Assembly (NCBI RefSeq): GCF_902702775.1
Contig: NZ_LR738724.1
Coordinates: 1,178,001 to 1,242,000, forward strand
Direction of reading: 5' to 3'
Source: Streptococcus suis
GTDB taxonomy: Bacteria > Bacillota > Bacilli > Lactobacillales > Streptococcaceae
DNA length: 64,000 nucleotides
This document shows positions 31,946 to 39,635 of this stretch, in pieces (position 1 is the first letter of the stretch; every line of letters starts with the position of its first letter). The notes beneath the pieces are model-generated. The model did no database searches. It saw only the letters and a program-made list of their open reading frames with translations, and was not told the DNA's origin. Position numbers and translations under genes: made by a program.

Positions 31946-32706
31946 AAAAGACCTCCATTATACTGTAAAATCTGATTATCATTAGTCACTAGGGTTGCAG
32001 TCAGGGCGTGTTGTCTGATAAATGCCCCAACTTCCTCATCCGACAGGGTCATCAACAGGGTTGACCAGGCATCCATGTCAACCAAAGACTGACCGACTAG
32101 GGTGATTTGAGCAAGGGAATTGGACTTTCCCTTCCAAAAATGATTGCCTCGTTGACTTTTCCCTGATGTCGCCACCCCACCTTGCCTTAGAGAAATTACC
32201 TTATCCATTTTTAAACGGGCATTTGGAGGGGCAACGGTAACTTTCCATTCAAAATCATTGTTTTCCTGGCTAAAGCAAAACATATCACCGCCACCGTTTA
32301 AGATGATTGAAACCAAGACCCCTTGATTGACCAAATCAGTCCAGATGCCCTTGACAACTTCCTCAACAGCCCAGCCTTTGACAAAGGAGGTGGGATTGAA
32401 ACCTCGCTCATCATAGGGATGAAAGAGATAACCTGATTTTTCTTCAAGATGTCGAGCTAGACCAATGATGGTCGCCAGTTTATCATTGATGACAGGCTCT
32501 CGACGACGGTAACGACTGAGTGAACTGGTTTCGAGAAAGGCAGAAAGTGATTCTTCCACACTCTTTAAAAATTGGTCAGTCTGGTGCAGGGCTTGCGAGA
32601 CTTGGGCAACTTCAACCTTATCCATGGAACGCTGGCTCGCCAGTTGGATGGTAAAGACGGTATCCATATGAAAGAAATGGTAAAGCTGATAGAGATAGTT
32701 AGACAT
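31939..32706 (-). CDS. apbE: ApbE-family FAD:protein FMN transferase
   Basis: Covalently attaches FMN to Thr/Ser of partner redox proteins. Family motifs seen: NPTSFVKGWAVEE, LNGGGDM, GGVATSGKSQRGNHF, and DMDAWSTLLM, the last a variant of the usual DA-x-ST-A. At 255 residues it lacks a signal peptide and lipobox, unlike most gram-positive ApbE lipoproteins, so it may act in the cytoplasm. Start ATG 32706 has GGGGG about 9 bases upstream; the GTG at 32712 is too close to it. No obvious FMN-acceptor domain gene is in the window. Confidence 0.82.
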   Translation of the reverse strand: MSNYLYQLYHFFHMDTVFTIQLASQRSMDKVEVAQVSQALHQTDQFLKSVEESLSAFLETSSLSRYRRREPVINDKLATIIGLARHLEEKSGYLFHPYDERGFNPTSFVKGWAVEEVVKGIWTDLVNQGVLVSIILNGGGDMFCFSQENNDFEWKVTVAPPNARLKMDKVISLRQGGVATSGKSQRGNHFWKGKSNSLAQITLVGQSLVDMDAWSTLLMTLSDEEVGAFIRQHALTATLVTNDNQILQYNGGLLC

Positions 32707-33358
32707 TGACACTTACCCCCTGAATCATCTCCTTGTTAAAGGAATCATCACTCGAATAGACGCTAGTTACGTCTCCAACTAGGGAAAAAAAACCATTTTC
32801 AAGGACGATGTCTTGCTGGAAGAGGACATTGCTCTCCCAGTAGAGGGTTCCCTCCAGATAAATGGTGTATAGACCATCTTCAAGTCCCAGTCCATCGTCA
32901 GTCTTGCCATCCCAAATATAGGTATTTTCCCCTGTTGACGGCGTTGGACTTGTCACCAAATCCAGTTGCTGTTGACTGAGCTGACTGGCTTGAACTGCTG
33001 ACACCCAATGATTTAGACTATCGGGACGGCGAGAAAAACCTCCCTGAGCCGTAAAGCGACTGACCGACAGGGTTCGGACGACTTCACCAGCCTGGTTCTC
33101 GACCCAGATTGCCACCTGGTTTGATGCCGACCCCGCCATGCGTTGGTAATCCAGTAAAATGGTCACTTGGTTTGATGAAGTGGTTGAATCCGAATCTAGA
33201 CTATCAGTATGCGTTTCCGAGTCAGCAATATCAACCTGACCAGTCGCAACTGCTGTCCCACCAGCATCCGTCTTCCAAAAATTGGTATAAATGGAAAGAT
33301 AAGTCAGAATGGTAAAGGCACCAACACTGAGCCATACAGGGAGTGATTTTTTCATCAT
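32699..33358 (-). CDS. Membrane-anchored DUF2271 protein
   Basis: 219 residues with one N-terminal membrane anchor (about 6-25), a Ser/Thr/Asp-rich linker (about 44-64), then a DUF2271/FlgD-Ig-like fold: AIWVENQAGEVVRTLSVSR near 85-103 and YIWDGKTDDGLGLEDGLYTI near 150-169. DUF2271 proteins are often encoded beside ApbE and redox membrane proteins. First gene of a three-gene operon reading into apbE and the ferric-reductase-like gene. Two ATGs (33358, 33355) are possible. Confidence 0.72.
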   Translation of the reverse strand: MMKKSLPVWLSVGAFTILTYLSIYTNFWKTDAGGTAVATGQVDIADSETHTDSLDSDSTTSSNQVTILLDYQRMAGSASNQVAIWVENQAGEVVRTLSVSRFTAQGGFSRRPDSLNHWVSAVQASQLSQQQLDLVTSPTPSTGENTYIWDGKTDDGLGLEDGLYTIYLEGTLYWESNVLFQQDIVLENGFFSLVGDVTSVYSSDDSFNKEMIQGVSVNV

Positions 33359-33405
33359 AAAACCTTTCTTTTTAGTTTGTTGATAATTTATGATATGATA
33401 GGGCT

Positions 33406-34176
33406 ATGTTAGAGAAAAACTCCGTCTCAGCCAAATTAGCCTACATGACCTATCTCAATCGTGAGAATCAGTTCAAGCACTTCGATTCCTATTCGGAAGA
33501 TATGCGTCAATACCATCTCCTTGCTCAAGGTAAGGACGAAGCCCTGACTGAAGGGGAACGCATCTTTGAAAAAATGCGTTCTGTCAGCCTCTCTAAGAAC
33601 ACCCTCCAAAGTAGTCGCTATATGTTTATCGCCAACGCCACCCTTGCCACTCGATTTGTCATTGAAGCTGGTGTCGAGGCGGAAAAAGCGTACAATATTA
33701 GTGATTTGTTCATCCACCAGATGGATGAGGCTAAGGAGTTCACAGAAATTAAGGGCATCCAGCAGAAAATGATTGCCTATTTCCTTAAGGAAGTGAAACA
33801 AGTGCAACACCAGCGGATATTTTCAAAACCAGTCATGACCTGTCTGGACTATATCGACCAACATCTCCATGAGAAGATTTCTGTGCCAGACCTGAGCGAT
33901 TCGGTCAATCTATCGCCTAACTACCTGTCCCGACTCTTCAAGGATGAGACAGGCATGACCATTACAAGCTATATCAATAACCAACGCATTCGAACAGCTG
34001 AAAATATGATTCGCTACTCGGACTACAATTTTACCGAAATCAGTCAGATTTTAGCCTTCGGCAACCAAACCTATTTTAATCGGCAGTTTAAAAAACAAAC
34101 TGGTCTCAGCCCCAGTCAATACCGCAAACACGGTCGACCAGACTACTTCCTCAATCAGCCAGCTGATAGGGACTGA
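33406..34176 (+). CDS. AraC-family regulator, divergent from the redox operon
   Basis: 256 residues. The C-terminal 100 hold the two AraC helix-turn-helix motifs (ISVPDLSDSVNLSPNYLSRL and FTEISQILAFGNQTYFNRQF) ending in GLSPSQYRKHG. The N-terminal domain (1-145) is not a recognised sugar cupin. Only 47 bases separate it from the divergent DUF2271-apbE-reductase operon, so it probably controls that operon. Its 3' end overlaps the convergent oxidoreductase gene by 26 bases. Confidence 0.8.
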   Translation: MLEKNSVSAKLAYMTYLNRENQFKHFDSYSEDMRQYHLLAQGKDEALTEGERIFEKMRSVSLSKNTLQSSRYMFIANATLATRFVIEAGVEAEKAYNISDLFIHQMDEAKEFTEIKGIQQKMIAYFLKEVKQVQHQRIFSKPVMTCLDYIDQHLHEKISVPDLSDSVNLSPNYLSRLFKDETGMTITSYINNQRIRTAENMIRYSDYNFTEISQILAFGNQTYFNRQFKKQTGLSPSQYRKHGRPDYFLNQPADRD

Positions 34177-35122
34177 CCTCATCAACAATCGCCAACACCT
34201 GACGACTATGCTCAAATTGCTTTGCCATCGTTTCAACATCACGCTCAGTAATGATTCGGTTAAACTCAACAAATTCGGCATACATCCTGTGCTGACCAGC
34301 ATTTTTATCTAAAACTTGTCCCTTGTCTTTTCCTGTTTGGACAAAGACTGACGGCAGTTCGTTGGTCGGTCCATCGATGCGGATAAAACCGTCCGTTCCC
34401 TGAATCGTTGACGAAATGGTTGACGATGAATCCTTGGCACCGATACAAATGGCCTGAAAATCGCCATAATCAAGGGAAAGAATGCCTGAAGTATCAACTC
34501 CTTTTTCCATATTCGCCGCATAAGAGACCGACTTGGGACGACCGAACAAGCCGACCATCAGGTGGATGTTGTAGATGTTAATATCTCTCAAAGCGCCACC
34601 ACCTTTTTGAGGGTCAAAGGCTGGCAAGATATCGCCCCGCTTAAAGGTATCATAACGCGAAGAATACTGGGAATAATTGCAGGAAACAATTTTAATGTCA
34701 CCAAGATTTGCCAACTGGTCTTTGATGACCTGAAAATTCGGCAGGTATTGGTTGGTGATGGCTTCCAGCAAGAATAGATTTTTTTCTTGAGCCACTGCCT
34801 GCAACTCATCCAATTCTCTCTCCCTCAGTGTGAACGGCTTTTCGCAAATCACATGTTTCCCCGCCTCCAAGGCTTGCTTGGCATAGTGATAGTGAAGGTG
34901 ATTTGGCAAGGCAACATAGACGGTGTCAATCTCAGGATTGGACAGAATGCTGTCATAGTCACTCGTCACCTCTTTTATCTTGTAGGTTGCTGCAAGATTT
35001 TTTGTTTCCTCCAAACTCCGAGAACTAGATAAAATAACCTCCAAGGAAATCTCATCAATCTGTGTAAGGACTGGCAGAACATCCTTCACAATCATACCAG
35101 CACCTAAAATTGCAAGCTTCAT
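34151..35122 (-). CDS. Gfo/Idh/MocA-family NAD(P)-dependent oxidoreductase
   Basis: 323 residues: N-terminal Rossmann fold (LAILGAGMIVKDVLPVL), the signature HVICEKPFTL near 89-98 with the catalytic-region Lys in EKP, and a C-terminal alpha/beta domain. Members oxidise sugars, inositols or bile-pigment-like compounds; the substrate is not predictable. It converges on the AraC gene and is followed upstream by a gene-free region. Confidence 0.82.
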   Translation of the reverse strand: MKLAILGAGMIVKDVLPVLTQIDEISLEVILSSSRSLEETKNLAATYKIKEVTSDYDSILSNPEIDTVYVALPNHLHYHYAKQALEAGKHVICEKPFTLRERELDELQAVAQEKNLFLLEAITNQYLPNFQVIKDQLANLGDIKIVSCNYSQYSSRYDTFKRGDILPAFDPQKGGGALRDINIYNIHLMVGLFGRPKSVSYAANMEKGVDTSGILSLDYGDFQAICIGAKDSSSTISSTIQGTDGFIRIDGPTNELPSVFVQTGKDKGQVLDKNAGQHRMYAEFVEFNRIITERDVETMAKQFEHSRQVLAIVDEVSPYQLAD

Positions 35123-35284
35123 TAAACATACCCATCATCCCCTTTGGGATGCCTTTCTGTCAACTATTATAGGAAAAATACCCAAGGTAAACTTATCCTA
35201 TTCTACGAAACTTTATCTTCAACTTTATGAATAAAGGCCATGTTTTTTTTATTTTTCTTTCTATTGGTGTTATATGGAAATAGA

Positions 35285-35310
35285 AAAAGAGGTGAGCTCA
35301 AACTCACCCC
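35285..35310 (-). terminator. Hairpin terminator below the small peptide frame
   Basis: Minus-strand GGTGAG / CTCACC with a six-base loop, followed by a T-rich run. Confidence 0.55.
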
Positions 35311-35379
35311 ACTAGTAGAACCGTTTAAGACGGTGGCTAGCTCAAAGTTATATTAAAACAACTGTCGGACTCGCCAAAG

Positions 35380-35463
35380 TTAACAACGATTGTTTTCTTT
35401 TTCAATCAGTTCCAACAATAAACCGACTGGCTCTAGAACAAAAGCTCCCAAATGCAACATCAT
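35380..35463 (-). CDS. Possible 27-residue hydrophobic peptide
   Basis: A short frame MMLHLGAFVLEPVGLLLELI followed by EKENNRC: one hydrophobic helix with a proline and a charged tail. The ribosome binding site is poor (GAGGT next to the ATGs). A hairpin GGTGAG / CTCACC plus T run lies about 80 bases downstream on the same strand. The shape recalls small membrane toxins of type I systems, but I do not recognise a family. Confidence 0.25.
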   Translation of the reverse strand: MMLHLGAFVLEPVGLLLELIEKENNRC

Positions 35464-35704
35464 ACCTCATTTAAATCAATCCTTTTCTCAATAACATAAT
35501 AAACTTAGTTACCTTAATTTTTCTTATTCTATGCCATATAACTTGTTTTAACTGTCCTCGAACACACTCTACTTGATTTCCAAATTAGGAAGGGGTGGGG
35601 ACATCTATTCCCTCATACTCCTTATCTCATGTCCCCCCTTGCGTCTACGGAAATAAATCCCTCTAAAATCCACCAGCACATCAACTACTTCAACTGAAAT
35701 AGTT

Positions 35705-35817
35705 ACTCTGATACTTTCCCACCACAAAGCAAAAAGCCTTACAATCAAGGCTTTTCATTATCCCTTTCGTTCAAAGGTTTCTAGGCTTTTACGAGCAGAG
35801 CAACACACTCCACATGT
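35705..35817. repeat. 113-bp direct repeat, copy 2: rlmD 3' end plus terminator, junction of the resistance/prophage segment
   Basis: Encodes HVECVALLVKA-stop on the minus strand (35816-35781) and a terminator at 35722-35745. It matches copy 1 (30558-30670) at 109 of 113 bases. Homology stops within CACATGT at 35811-35817, after which the erm(B) upstream region begins. I read CACATGTGGAGTG (minus strand) as the likely attachment core. Confidence 0.75.
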
Positions 35818-35854
35818 GCTGAGAGCTTTCTTCTATACTAATAGACGAAAGGGA

Positions 35855-35883
35855 TTGAAAGTTATCTTAAAATTTTGTATAAT
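35855..35883 (+). promoter_or_regulatory. erm(B) promoter
   Basis: -35 TTGAAA (35855-35860), 17-base spacer, -10 TATAAT (35878-35883): near consensus. Confidence 0.8.
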
Positions 35884-35940
35884 AGGAATTGAAGTTAAAT
35901 TAGATGCTAAAAATTTGTAATTAAGAAGGAGGGATTCGTC

Positions 35941-36024
35941 ATGTTGGTATTCCAAATGCGTAATGTAGATAAAACATCTACTGTTTTGAAACAGACTAAA
36001 AACAGTGATTACGCAGATAAATAA
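35941..36024 (+). CDS. ermBL: erm(B) leader peptide
   Basis: 27 residues: MLVFQMRNVDKTSTVLKQTK then NSDYADK. It is translated upstream of erm(B); in known erm systems macrolide-stalled ribosomes on this peptide change the mRNA fold and release the erm(B) start. AAGGAGG lies at 35929-35935. The sequence agrees with the known ErmBL peptide, including the RNVDK stalling region. Confidence 0.9.
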   Translation: MLVFQMRNVDKTSTVLKQTKNSDYADK

Positions 36025-36124
36025 ATACGTTAGATTAATTCCTACCAGTGACTAATCTTATGACTTTTTAAACAGATAACTAAAATTACAAACAAATCGT
36101 TTAACTTCTGTATTTGTTTATAGA

Positions 36125-36149
36125 TGTAATCACTTCAGGAGAGATTACA
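36125..36149 (+). promoter_or_regulatory. erm(B) translational attenuator hairpin
   Basis: TGTAATC (36125-36131) pairs with GATTACA (36143-36149), holding the ribosome binding site AGGAG (36137-36141) in the loop and the first base of the ATG in the stem. This is the sequestering hairpin expected for inducible erm(B). Confidence 0.75.
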
Positions 36150-36886
36150 TGAACAAAAATATAAAATATTCTCAAAACTTTTTAACGAGTGAAAAAGTAC
36201 TCAACCAAATAATAAAACAATTGAATTTAAAAGAAACCGATACCGTTTACGAAATTGGAACAGGTAAAGGGCATTTAACGACGAAACTGGCTAAAATAAG
36301 TAAACAGGTAACGTCTATTGAATTAGACAGTCATCTATTCAACTTATCGTCAGAAAAATTAAAACTGAATACTCGTGTCACTTTAATTCACCAAGATATT
36401 CTACAGTTTCAATTCCCTAACAAACAGAGGTATAAAATTGTTGGGAATATTCCTTACCATTTAAGCACACAAATTATTAAAAAAGTGGTTTTTGAAAGCC
36501 GTGCGTCTGACATCTATCTGATTGTTGAAGAAGGATTCTACAAGCGTACCTTGGATATTCACCGAACACTAGGGTTGCTCTTGCACACTCAAGTCTCGAT
36601 TCAGCAATTGCTTAAGCTGCCAGCGGAATGCTTTCATCCTAAACCAAAAGTAAACAGTGTCTTAATAAAACTTACCCGCCATACCACAGATGTTCCAGAT
36701 AAATATTGGAAGCTATATACGTACTTTGTTTCAAAATGGGTCAATCGAGAATATCGTCAACTGTTTACTAAAAATCAGTTTCATCAAGCAATGAAACACG
36801 CCAAAGTAAACAATTTAAGTACCGTTACTTATGAGCAAGTATTGTCTATTTTTAATAGTTATCTATTATTTAACGGGAGGAAATAA
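36149..36886 (+). CDS. erm(B): 23S rRNA (adenine2058-N6)-dimethyltransferase Erm(B)
   Basis: Methylates A2058 of 23S rRNA and gives resistance to macrolides, lincosamides and streptogramin B. 245 residues, full length. The SAM motif is [14 protein letters not shown] (about 34-47), and the catalytic motif is NIPYHLS (about 101-107). The leader peptide and attenuator are intact, so induction is likely. AT-rich and plasmid-like in origin, next to a Tn917-type end and pSM19035-type genes. Confidence 0.97.
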   Translation: MNKNIKYSQNFLTSEKVLNQIIKQLNLKETDTVYEIGTGKGHLTTKLAKISKQVTSIELDSHLFNLSSEKLKLNTRVTLIHQDILQFQFPNKQRYKIVGNIPYHLSTQIIKKVVFESRASDIYLIVEEGFYKRTLDIHRTLGLLLHTQVSIQQLLKLPAECFHPKPKVNSVLIKLTRHTTDVPDKYWKLYTYFVSKWVNREYRQLFTKNQFHQAMKHAKVNNLSTVTYEQVLSIFNSYLLFNGRK

Positions 36887-36890
36887 TTCT

Positions 36891-37022
36891 ATGAGTCGCT
36901 TTTGTAAATTTGGAAAGTTACACGTTACTAAAGGGAATGTAGATAAATTATTAGGTATACTACTGACAGCTTCCAAGAAGCTAAAGAGGTCCCTAGCGCC
37001 TACGGGGAATTTGTATCGATAA
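36891..37022 (+). CDS. Small conserved protein downstream of erm(B)
   Basis: 43 residues (MSRFCKFGKLHVTKGNVDKL...), preceded by GGGAGG. The same small frame is known to follow erm(B) in Tn917-type elements. The last residues run into the transposon inverted repeat, so the C-terminus is set by the transposon end. Function unknown. Confidence 0.65.
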   Translation: MSRFCKFGKLHVTKGNVDKLLGILLTASKKLKRSLAPTGNLYR

Positions 37023-37056
37023 GGGGTACAAATTCCCACTAAGCGCTCGGGACCCC
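36987..37056. repeat. Tn917-type terminal inverted repeat beside an inner palindrome
   Basis: Two arms face each other around TATCGATAAGGGG: GGTCCCTAGCGC...GGGGAATTTGTA and TACAAATTCCC...AGCGCTCGGGACC. The outer end, read inward from 37056, begins GGGGTCCCGAGCGCTTAGTG, which I recognise as a Tn917-type terminus. Beyond 37056 the topoisomerase fragment starts, so the transposon remnant was inserted in that gene. No transposase gene is present. Confidence 0.7.
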
Positions 37057-37316
37057 TTGTAGGAAAATGTCCTAAGTGTGGCAACAATATTGTATTAAAA
37101 AAATCGTTTTATGGTTGTTCAAATTATCCTGAATGTACCTTCACTTTAGCTGAACATTTTAGAAAGAAAAAACTCACCAAAACAAATGTAAAAGAATTAC
37201 TAGAGGGAAAAGAAACCCTGGTAAAAGGAATCAAAACGAAAGATAGAAAGTCCTACAATGCCGTTGTAAAAATCGGAGAAAAGGGATATATTGATTTTAT
37301 CTCTTTTTCAAAATAA
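37056..37316 (+). pseudogene. C-terminal fragment of a plasmid type IA topoisomerase
   Basis: An open frame without a start, in frame from the transposon end to TAA 37314-37316, about 86 residues. It begins LVGKCPKCGNNIVLKKSFYG and continues CSNYPECTFT: a four-cysteine topoisomerase zinc ribbon. It corresponds to the tail of the topoisomerase of the pSM19035/pAMbeta1 plasmid group and confirms the plasmid origin of the module. Confidence 0.75.
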
Positions 37317-37347
37317 GCATAAAAGCCCTTTAAAGAGGGCTTTTATA
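37317..37347 (+). terminator. Terminator after the topoisomerase fragment
   Basis: AAAAGCCC / GGGCTTTT with a short loop, followed by TATAT. Confidence 0.65.
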
Positions 37348-37351
37348 TATT

Positions 37352-37386
37352 AATCACAAATCACTTATCACAAATCACAAGTGATT
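37352..37386. promoter_or_regulatory. Omega operator of the delta promoter: five heptads
   Basis: Five contiguous 7-bp units of type WATCACW: AATCACA, AATCACT, TATCACA, AATCACA, then inverted AGTGATT. These are the known binding units of the omega repressor. The -10 TACAAT (37395-37400) follows, putting transcription start near 37407. Confidence 0.85.
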
Positions 37387-37432
37387 CCTAATGATACAAT
37401 ATTACTATACAAAAAAAGAATGGGGCGTAGTT

Positions 37433-38287
37433 ATGGAGAAGGAAGAACTCAAAATACTTGAAGAATTAAGACGTATTTTAAACAGTAAAAATGAAGCGAT
37501 TGTTATCTTAAACAATTATTTTAAAGGTGGTGTTGGAAAGTCAAAATTATCGACTATGTTTGCTTACTTGACAGACAAATTTAATTTAAAAGTTTTAATG
37601 ATCGATAAGGACTTACAAGCAACATTGACAAAAGACTTAGCAAAAACATTTAAGGTAGAATTGCCACGTGTTAATTTTTATGAAGGACTGAAAAATGGAA
37701 ACTTGGCTTCTTCTATTGTTCATTTGACTGATAATTTAGACTTGATCCCTGGCACGTTTGATTTGATGTTACTGCCAAAATTAACTCGCTCATGGACTTT
37801 TGAAAATGAAAGTAGATTGCTTGCTACTCTTTTAGCACCTTTAAAAAGTGACTATGATCTCATTATTATTGATACTGTACCAACGCCAAGCGTTTATACA
37901 AATAATGCAATCGTGGCGAGTGATTACGTTATGATCCCTTTACAAGCAGAAGAAGAAAGTACAAACAACATTCAAAACTATATTTCCTATTTGATTGATT
38001 TACAAGAACAATTTAACCCTGGACTAGATATGATCGGTTTTGTTCCTTATTTAGTTGATACGGACAGCGCAACGATAAAATCAAACCTGGAAGAACTGTA
38101 CAAGCAACATAAAGAAGATAACTTGGTTTTCCAAAATATTATCAAGCGAAGTAATAAAGTAAGTACCTGGTCTAAAAATGGAATTACAGAACACAAAGGC
38201 TATGACAAAAAAGTTTTATCCATGTATGAGAACGTATTTTTTGAAATGCTTGAGCGAATTATTCAATTAGAAAACGAAAAAGAATAG
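37433..38287 (+). CDS. delta: Delta protein, ParA-type partition ATPase of the pSM19035 group
   Basis: 284 residues. Deviant Walker A FKGGVGKSKLS near 30-40, Walker A' IDKDLQATL, and Walker B IIIDTVPTP. With omega acting as the ParB-like centromere binder, delta drives plasmid segregation. The start is ATG 37433, which matches the known 284-residue protein; the frame opens at 37391, but that ATG lies upstream of the expected transcription start. In a chromosomal prophage its partition role has no obvious use. Confidence 0.9.
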   Translation: MEKEELKILEELRRILNSKNEAIVILNNYFKGGVGKSKLSTMFAYLTDKFNLKVLMIDKDLQATLTKDLAKTFKVELPRVNFYEGLKNGNLASSIVHLTDNLDLIPGTFDLMLLPKLTRSWTFENESRLLATLLAPLKSDYDLIIIDTVPTPSVYTNNAIVASDYVMIPLQAEEESTNNIQNYISYLIDLQEQFNPGLDMIGFVPYLVDTDSATIKSNLEELYKQHKEDNLVFQNIIKRSNKVSTWSKNGITEHKGYDKKVLSMYENVFFEMLERIIQLENEKE

Positions 38288-38336
38288 AATCACAAATCAC
38301 AAGTGATTAATCACAAATCACTTGTGATTTGTGATT
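38288..38336. promoter_or_regulatory. Omega operator of the omega promoter: seven heptads
   Basis: Exactly seven contiguous 7-bp units: AATCACA, AATCACA, AGTGATT, AATCACA, AATCACT, TGTGATT, TGTGATT. A -10-like GATAAAAT follows. The array matches the known seven-heptad P-omega operator. Confidence 0.88.
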
Positions 38337-38378
38337 GTTGATGATAAAATAAGAATAAGAAGAAATAGAAAGAAGTGA

Positions 38379-38594
38379 GTGATTGTGGGAAATTTAGGCG
38401 CACAAAAAGCAAAACGAAATGATACACCAATCAGTGCAAAAAAAGATATAATGGGAGATAAGACGGTTCGTGTTCGTGCTGACTTACACCATATTATAAA
38501 AATTGAAACAGCAAAAAATGGCGGAAACGTAAAAGAAGTTATGGATCAAGCCTTAGAAGAATATATACGGAAATATTTACCTGATAAACTTTAA
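38379..38594 (+). CDS. omega: Omega transcriptional repressor (ribbon-helix-helix)
   Basis: 71 residues with a GTG start (38379-38381). The flexible N-terminus MIVGNLGAQKAKRNDTPISA is followed by the RHH DNA-binding strand KTVRVRADL and helices to the end. It binds the WATCACW heptads seen upstream of delta and of itself, controlling copy, partition and toxin-antitoxin genes. Full length compared with the known 71-residue protein. Confidence 0.93.
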   Translation: MIVGNLGAQKAKRNDTPISAKKDIMGDKTVRVRADLHHIIKIETAKNGGNVKEVMDQALEEYIRKYLPDKL

Positions 38595-38611
38595 AAAGGA
38601 GTGAAAATGAA

Positions 38612-38884
38612 ATGGCAGTTACGTATGAAAAAACATTTGAAATAGAGATCATTAACGAATTATCGGCAAGCGTTTATAATCGAGTATTAAACTATGTTTT
38701 GAACCATGAACTAGATACTAAAAATACTCGTTTACTAGAAGTGAATCTTTTAAATCAATTAGAAGTGGCACAAGAAGTTGATTTATTTCAACAACCATTT
38801 GAAGAATTACAAGCTATTCATGAGTATTGGCGGTCAATGAATCAATATTCAAAACAAATTTTGACAAAAGAGAAAGTGGCTTAA
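38612..38884 (+). CDS. epsilon: Epsilon antitoxin
   Basis: 90-residue three-helix protein ([20 protein letters not shown]...), the usual length of the epsilon antitoxin, which blocks ATP access to zeta. AAAGGAG precedes it, and it is followed one base later by zeta. It is intact although its toxin partner is truncated. Confidence 0.92.
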   Translation: MAVTYEKTFEIEIINELSASVYNRVLNYVLNHELDTKNTRLLEVNLLNQLEVAQEVDLFQQPFEELQAIHEYWRSMNQYSKQILTKEKVA

Positions 38885-38885
38885 C

Positions 38886-39377
38886 ATGGCGAATATTACT
38901 GACTTCACCGAAAAGCAATTTGAAGATCGTTTAGAAAAGAATGTTGAACGACTAACTAAAAATAGACTAGCGGTTGAATCGCCAACCGCTTTTTTACTTG
39001 GTGGGCAACCAGGATCAGGTAAAACTAGTTTGCGATCGGCAATTTCCGAAGAGACACAAGGAAATGTTGTTATCATTGATAATGATACGTTCAAACAACA
39101 GCACCCTAATTTTGATGAACTAGTGAAACTTTATGAAAAAGACGTAGTAAAATACGTTACCCCTTATTCTAATCGCATGACAGAAGCGATCATAAGCCGT
39201 TTGAGAGATAAAGGGTATAATTTAGTGATTGAAGGTACAGGACGAACAACAGACGTTCCTATTCAAACCGCAACAATGCTTCAAGCCAAAGATTATGAAA
39301 CAAAACGTTATAGTAATTACAGCAGCTATCACATAAAAATGGATAGTCATAATCAATTACTCCTGATTGGACCATAA
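38886..39377 (+). pseudogene. zeta: Zeta toxin, truncated after about 142 residues
   Basis: Zeta phosphorylates UDP-N-acetylglucosamine and blocks wall synthesis. The intact protein has 287 residues. Here residues 1 to about 142 are zeta-like with Walker [10 protein letters not shown] (Lys46), Asp67 and Glu116, then the frame leaves the family sequence (after YETKRY) and ends with about 21 unrelated residues at 39377. The downstream arginines needed for activity (Arg158, Arg171) are lost, so the protein is probably inactive. The break lies near 39310, at the junction with minus-strand DNA of other origin. Confidence 0.85.
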
Positions 39378-39453
39378 AAGTTTGAAATTCCAGCATGTAA
39401 CTATCGAAATTATCAACCACTTTTTCCTCTGCAATTGCTACAAATTCAACCAG
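39259..39453 (-). pseudogene. Gene fragment on the opposite strand at the zeta junction
   Basis: A frame running leftwards with GGAGG about 10 bases before a TTG start near 39453. It encodes LQTLVEFVAIAEEKVVDNFD, then [20 protein letters not shown] and a CDSCC segment, then runs into zeta sequence at about 39310. It looks like the 5' part of an unknown gene cut when the plasmid module arrived. The family is not recognised. Confidence 0.35.
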
Positions 39454-39500
39454 TGTCTGCAATATCTTATGACCTCCAAATTGTTCTACAATTTGATTCT

Positions 39501-39635
39501 ACCACAAAAACGCAAAAAATGCTGTAACCACAGTGGTTTCCCACTGTCGTCACAGCCTTTCTTTACTCTATAAATCTACCTCAGTTCCTTCCAGGAAGCG
39601 AACCGCGATTTCGCCTTTAAGTCCTATCGAGATAT
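39501..39635. repeat. Imperfect direct repeat of the recombinase 3' end and terminator (copy A)
   Basis: About 135 bases that align with 40796-40930, including the ACCACAAAAACGC start, the terminator and the last codons of a recombinase. The two copies bracket the AraC/GyrI gene. Confidence 0.7.
39504..39565 (-). terminator. Terminator of the truncated recombinase copy
   Basis: GGCTGTGACGAC / GTGGTTACAGCAT-like stem followed by a T run on the minus strand. It is homologous to the terminator at 40806-40857. Confidence 0.6.

Larger units (their letters stand above)
35123..35704. other. Mostly gene-free stretch
   Basis: About 580 bases. It holds one possible small peptide (35380-35463), a minus-strand hairpin with a T run near 35285-35310, and otherwise nothing I can interpret. 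Confidence 0.5.

Noticed and set aside
33400..33406. Single shared operator between the AraC gene and the redox operon
   Set aside because: The 47-base gap is too short and no clear repeat pair was found to assign a binding site.
37391..37432. Longer start for delta at 37391
   Set aside because: It lies upstream of the -10 box's expected start site (about 37407), so it would not be in the mRNA.
38288..38336. CRISPR-like short tandem repeats
   Set aside because: Seven contiguous 7-bp units with no spacers; they match omega-repressor heptads, not a CRISPR array.
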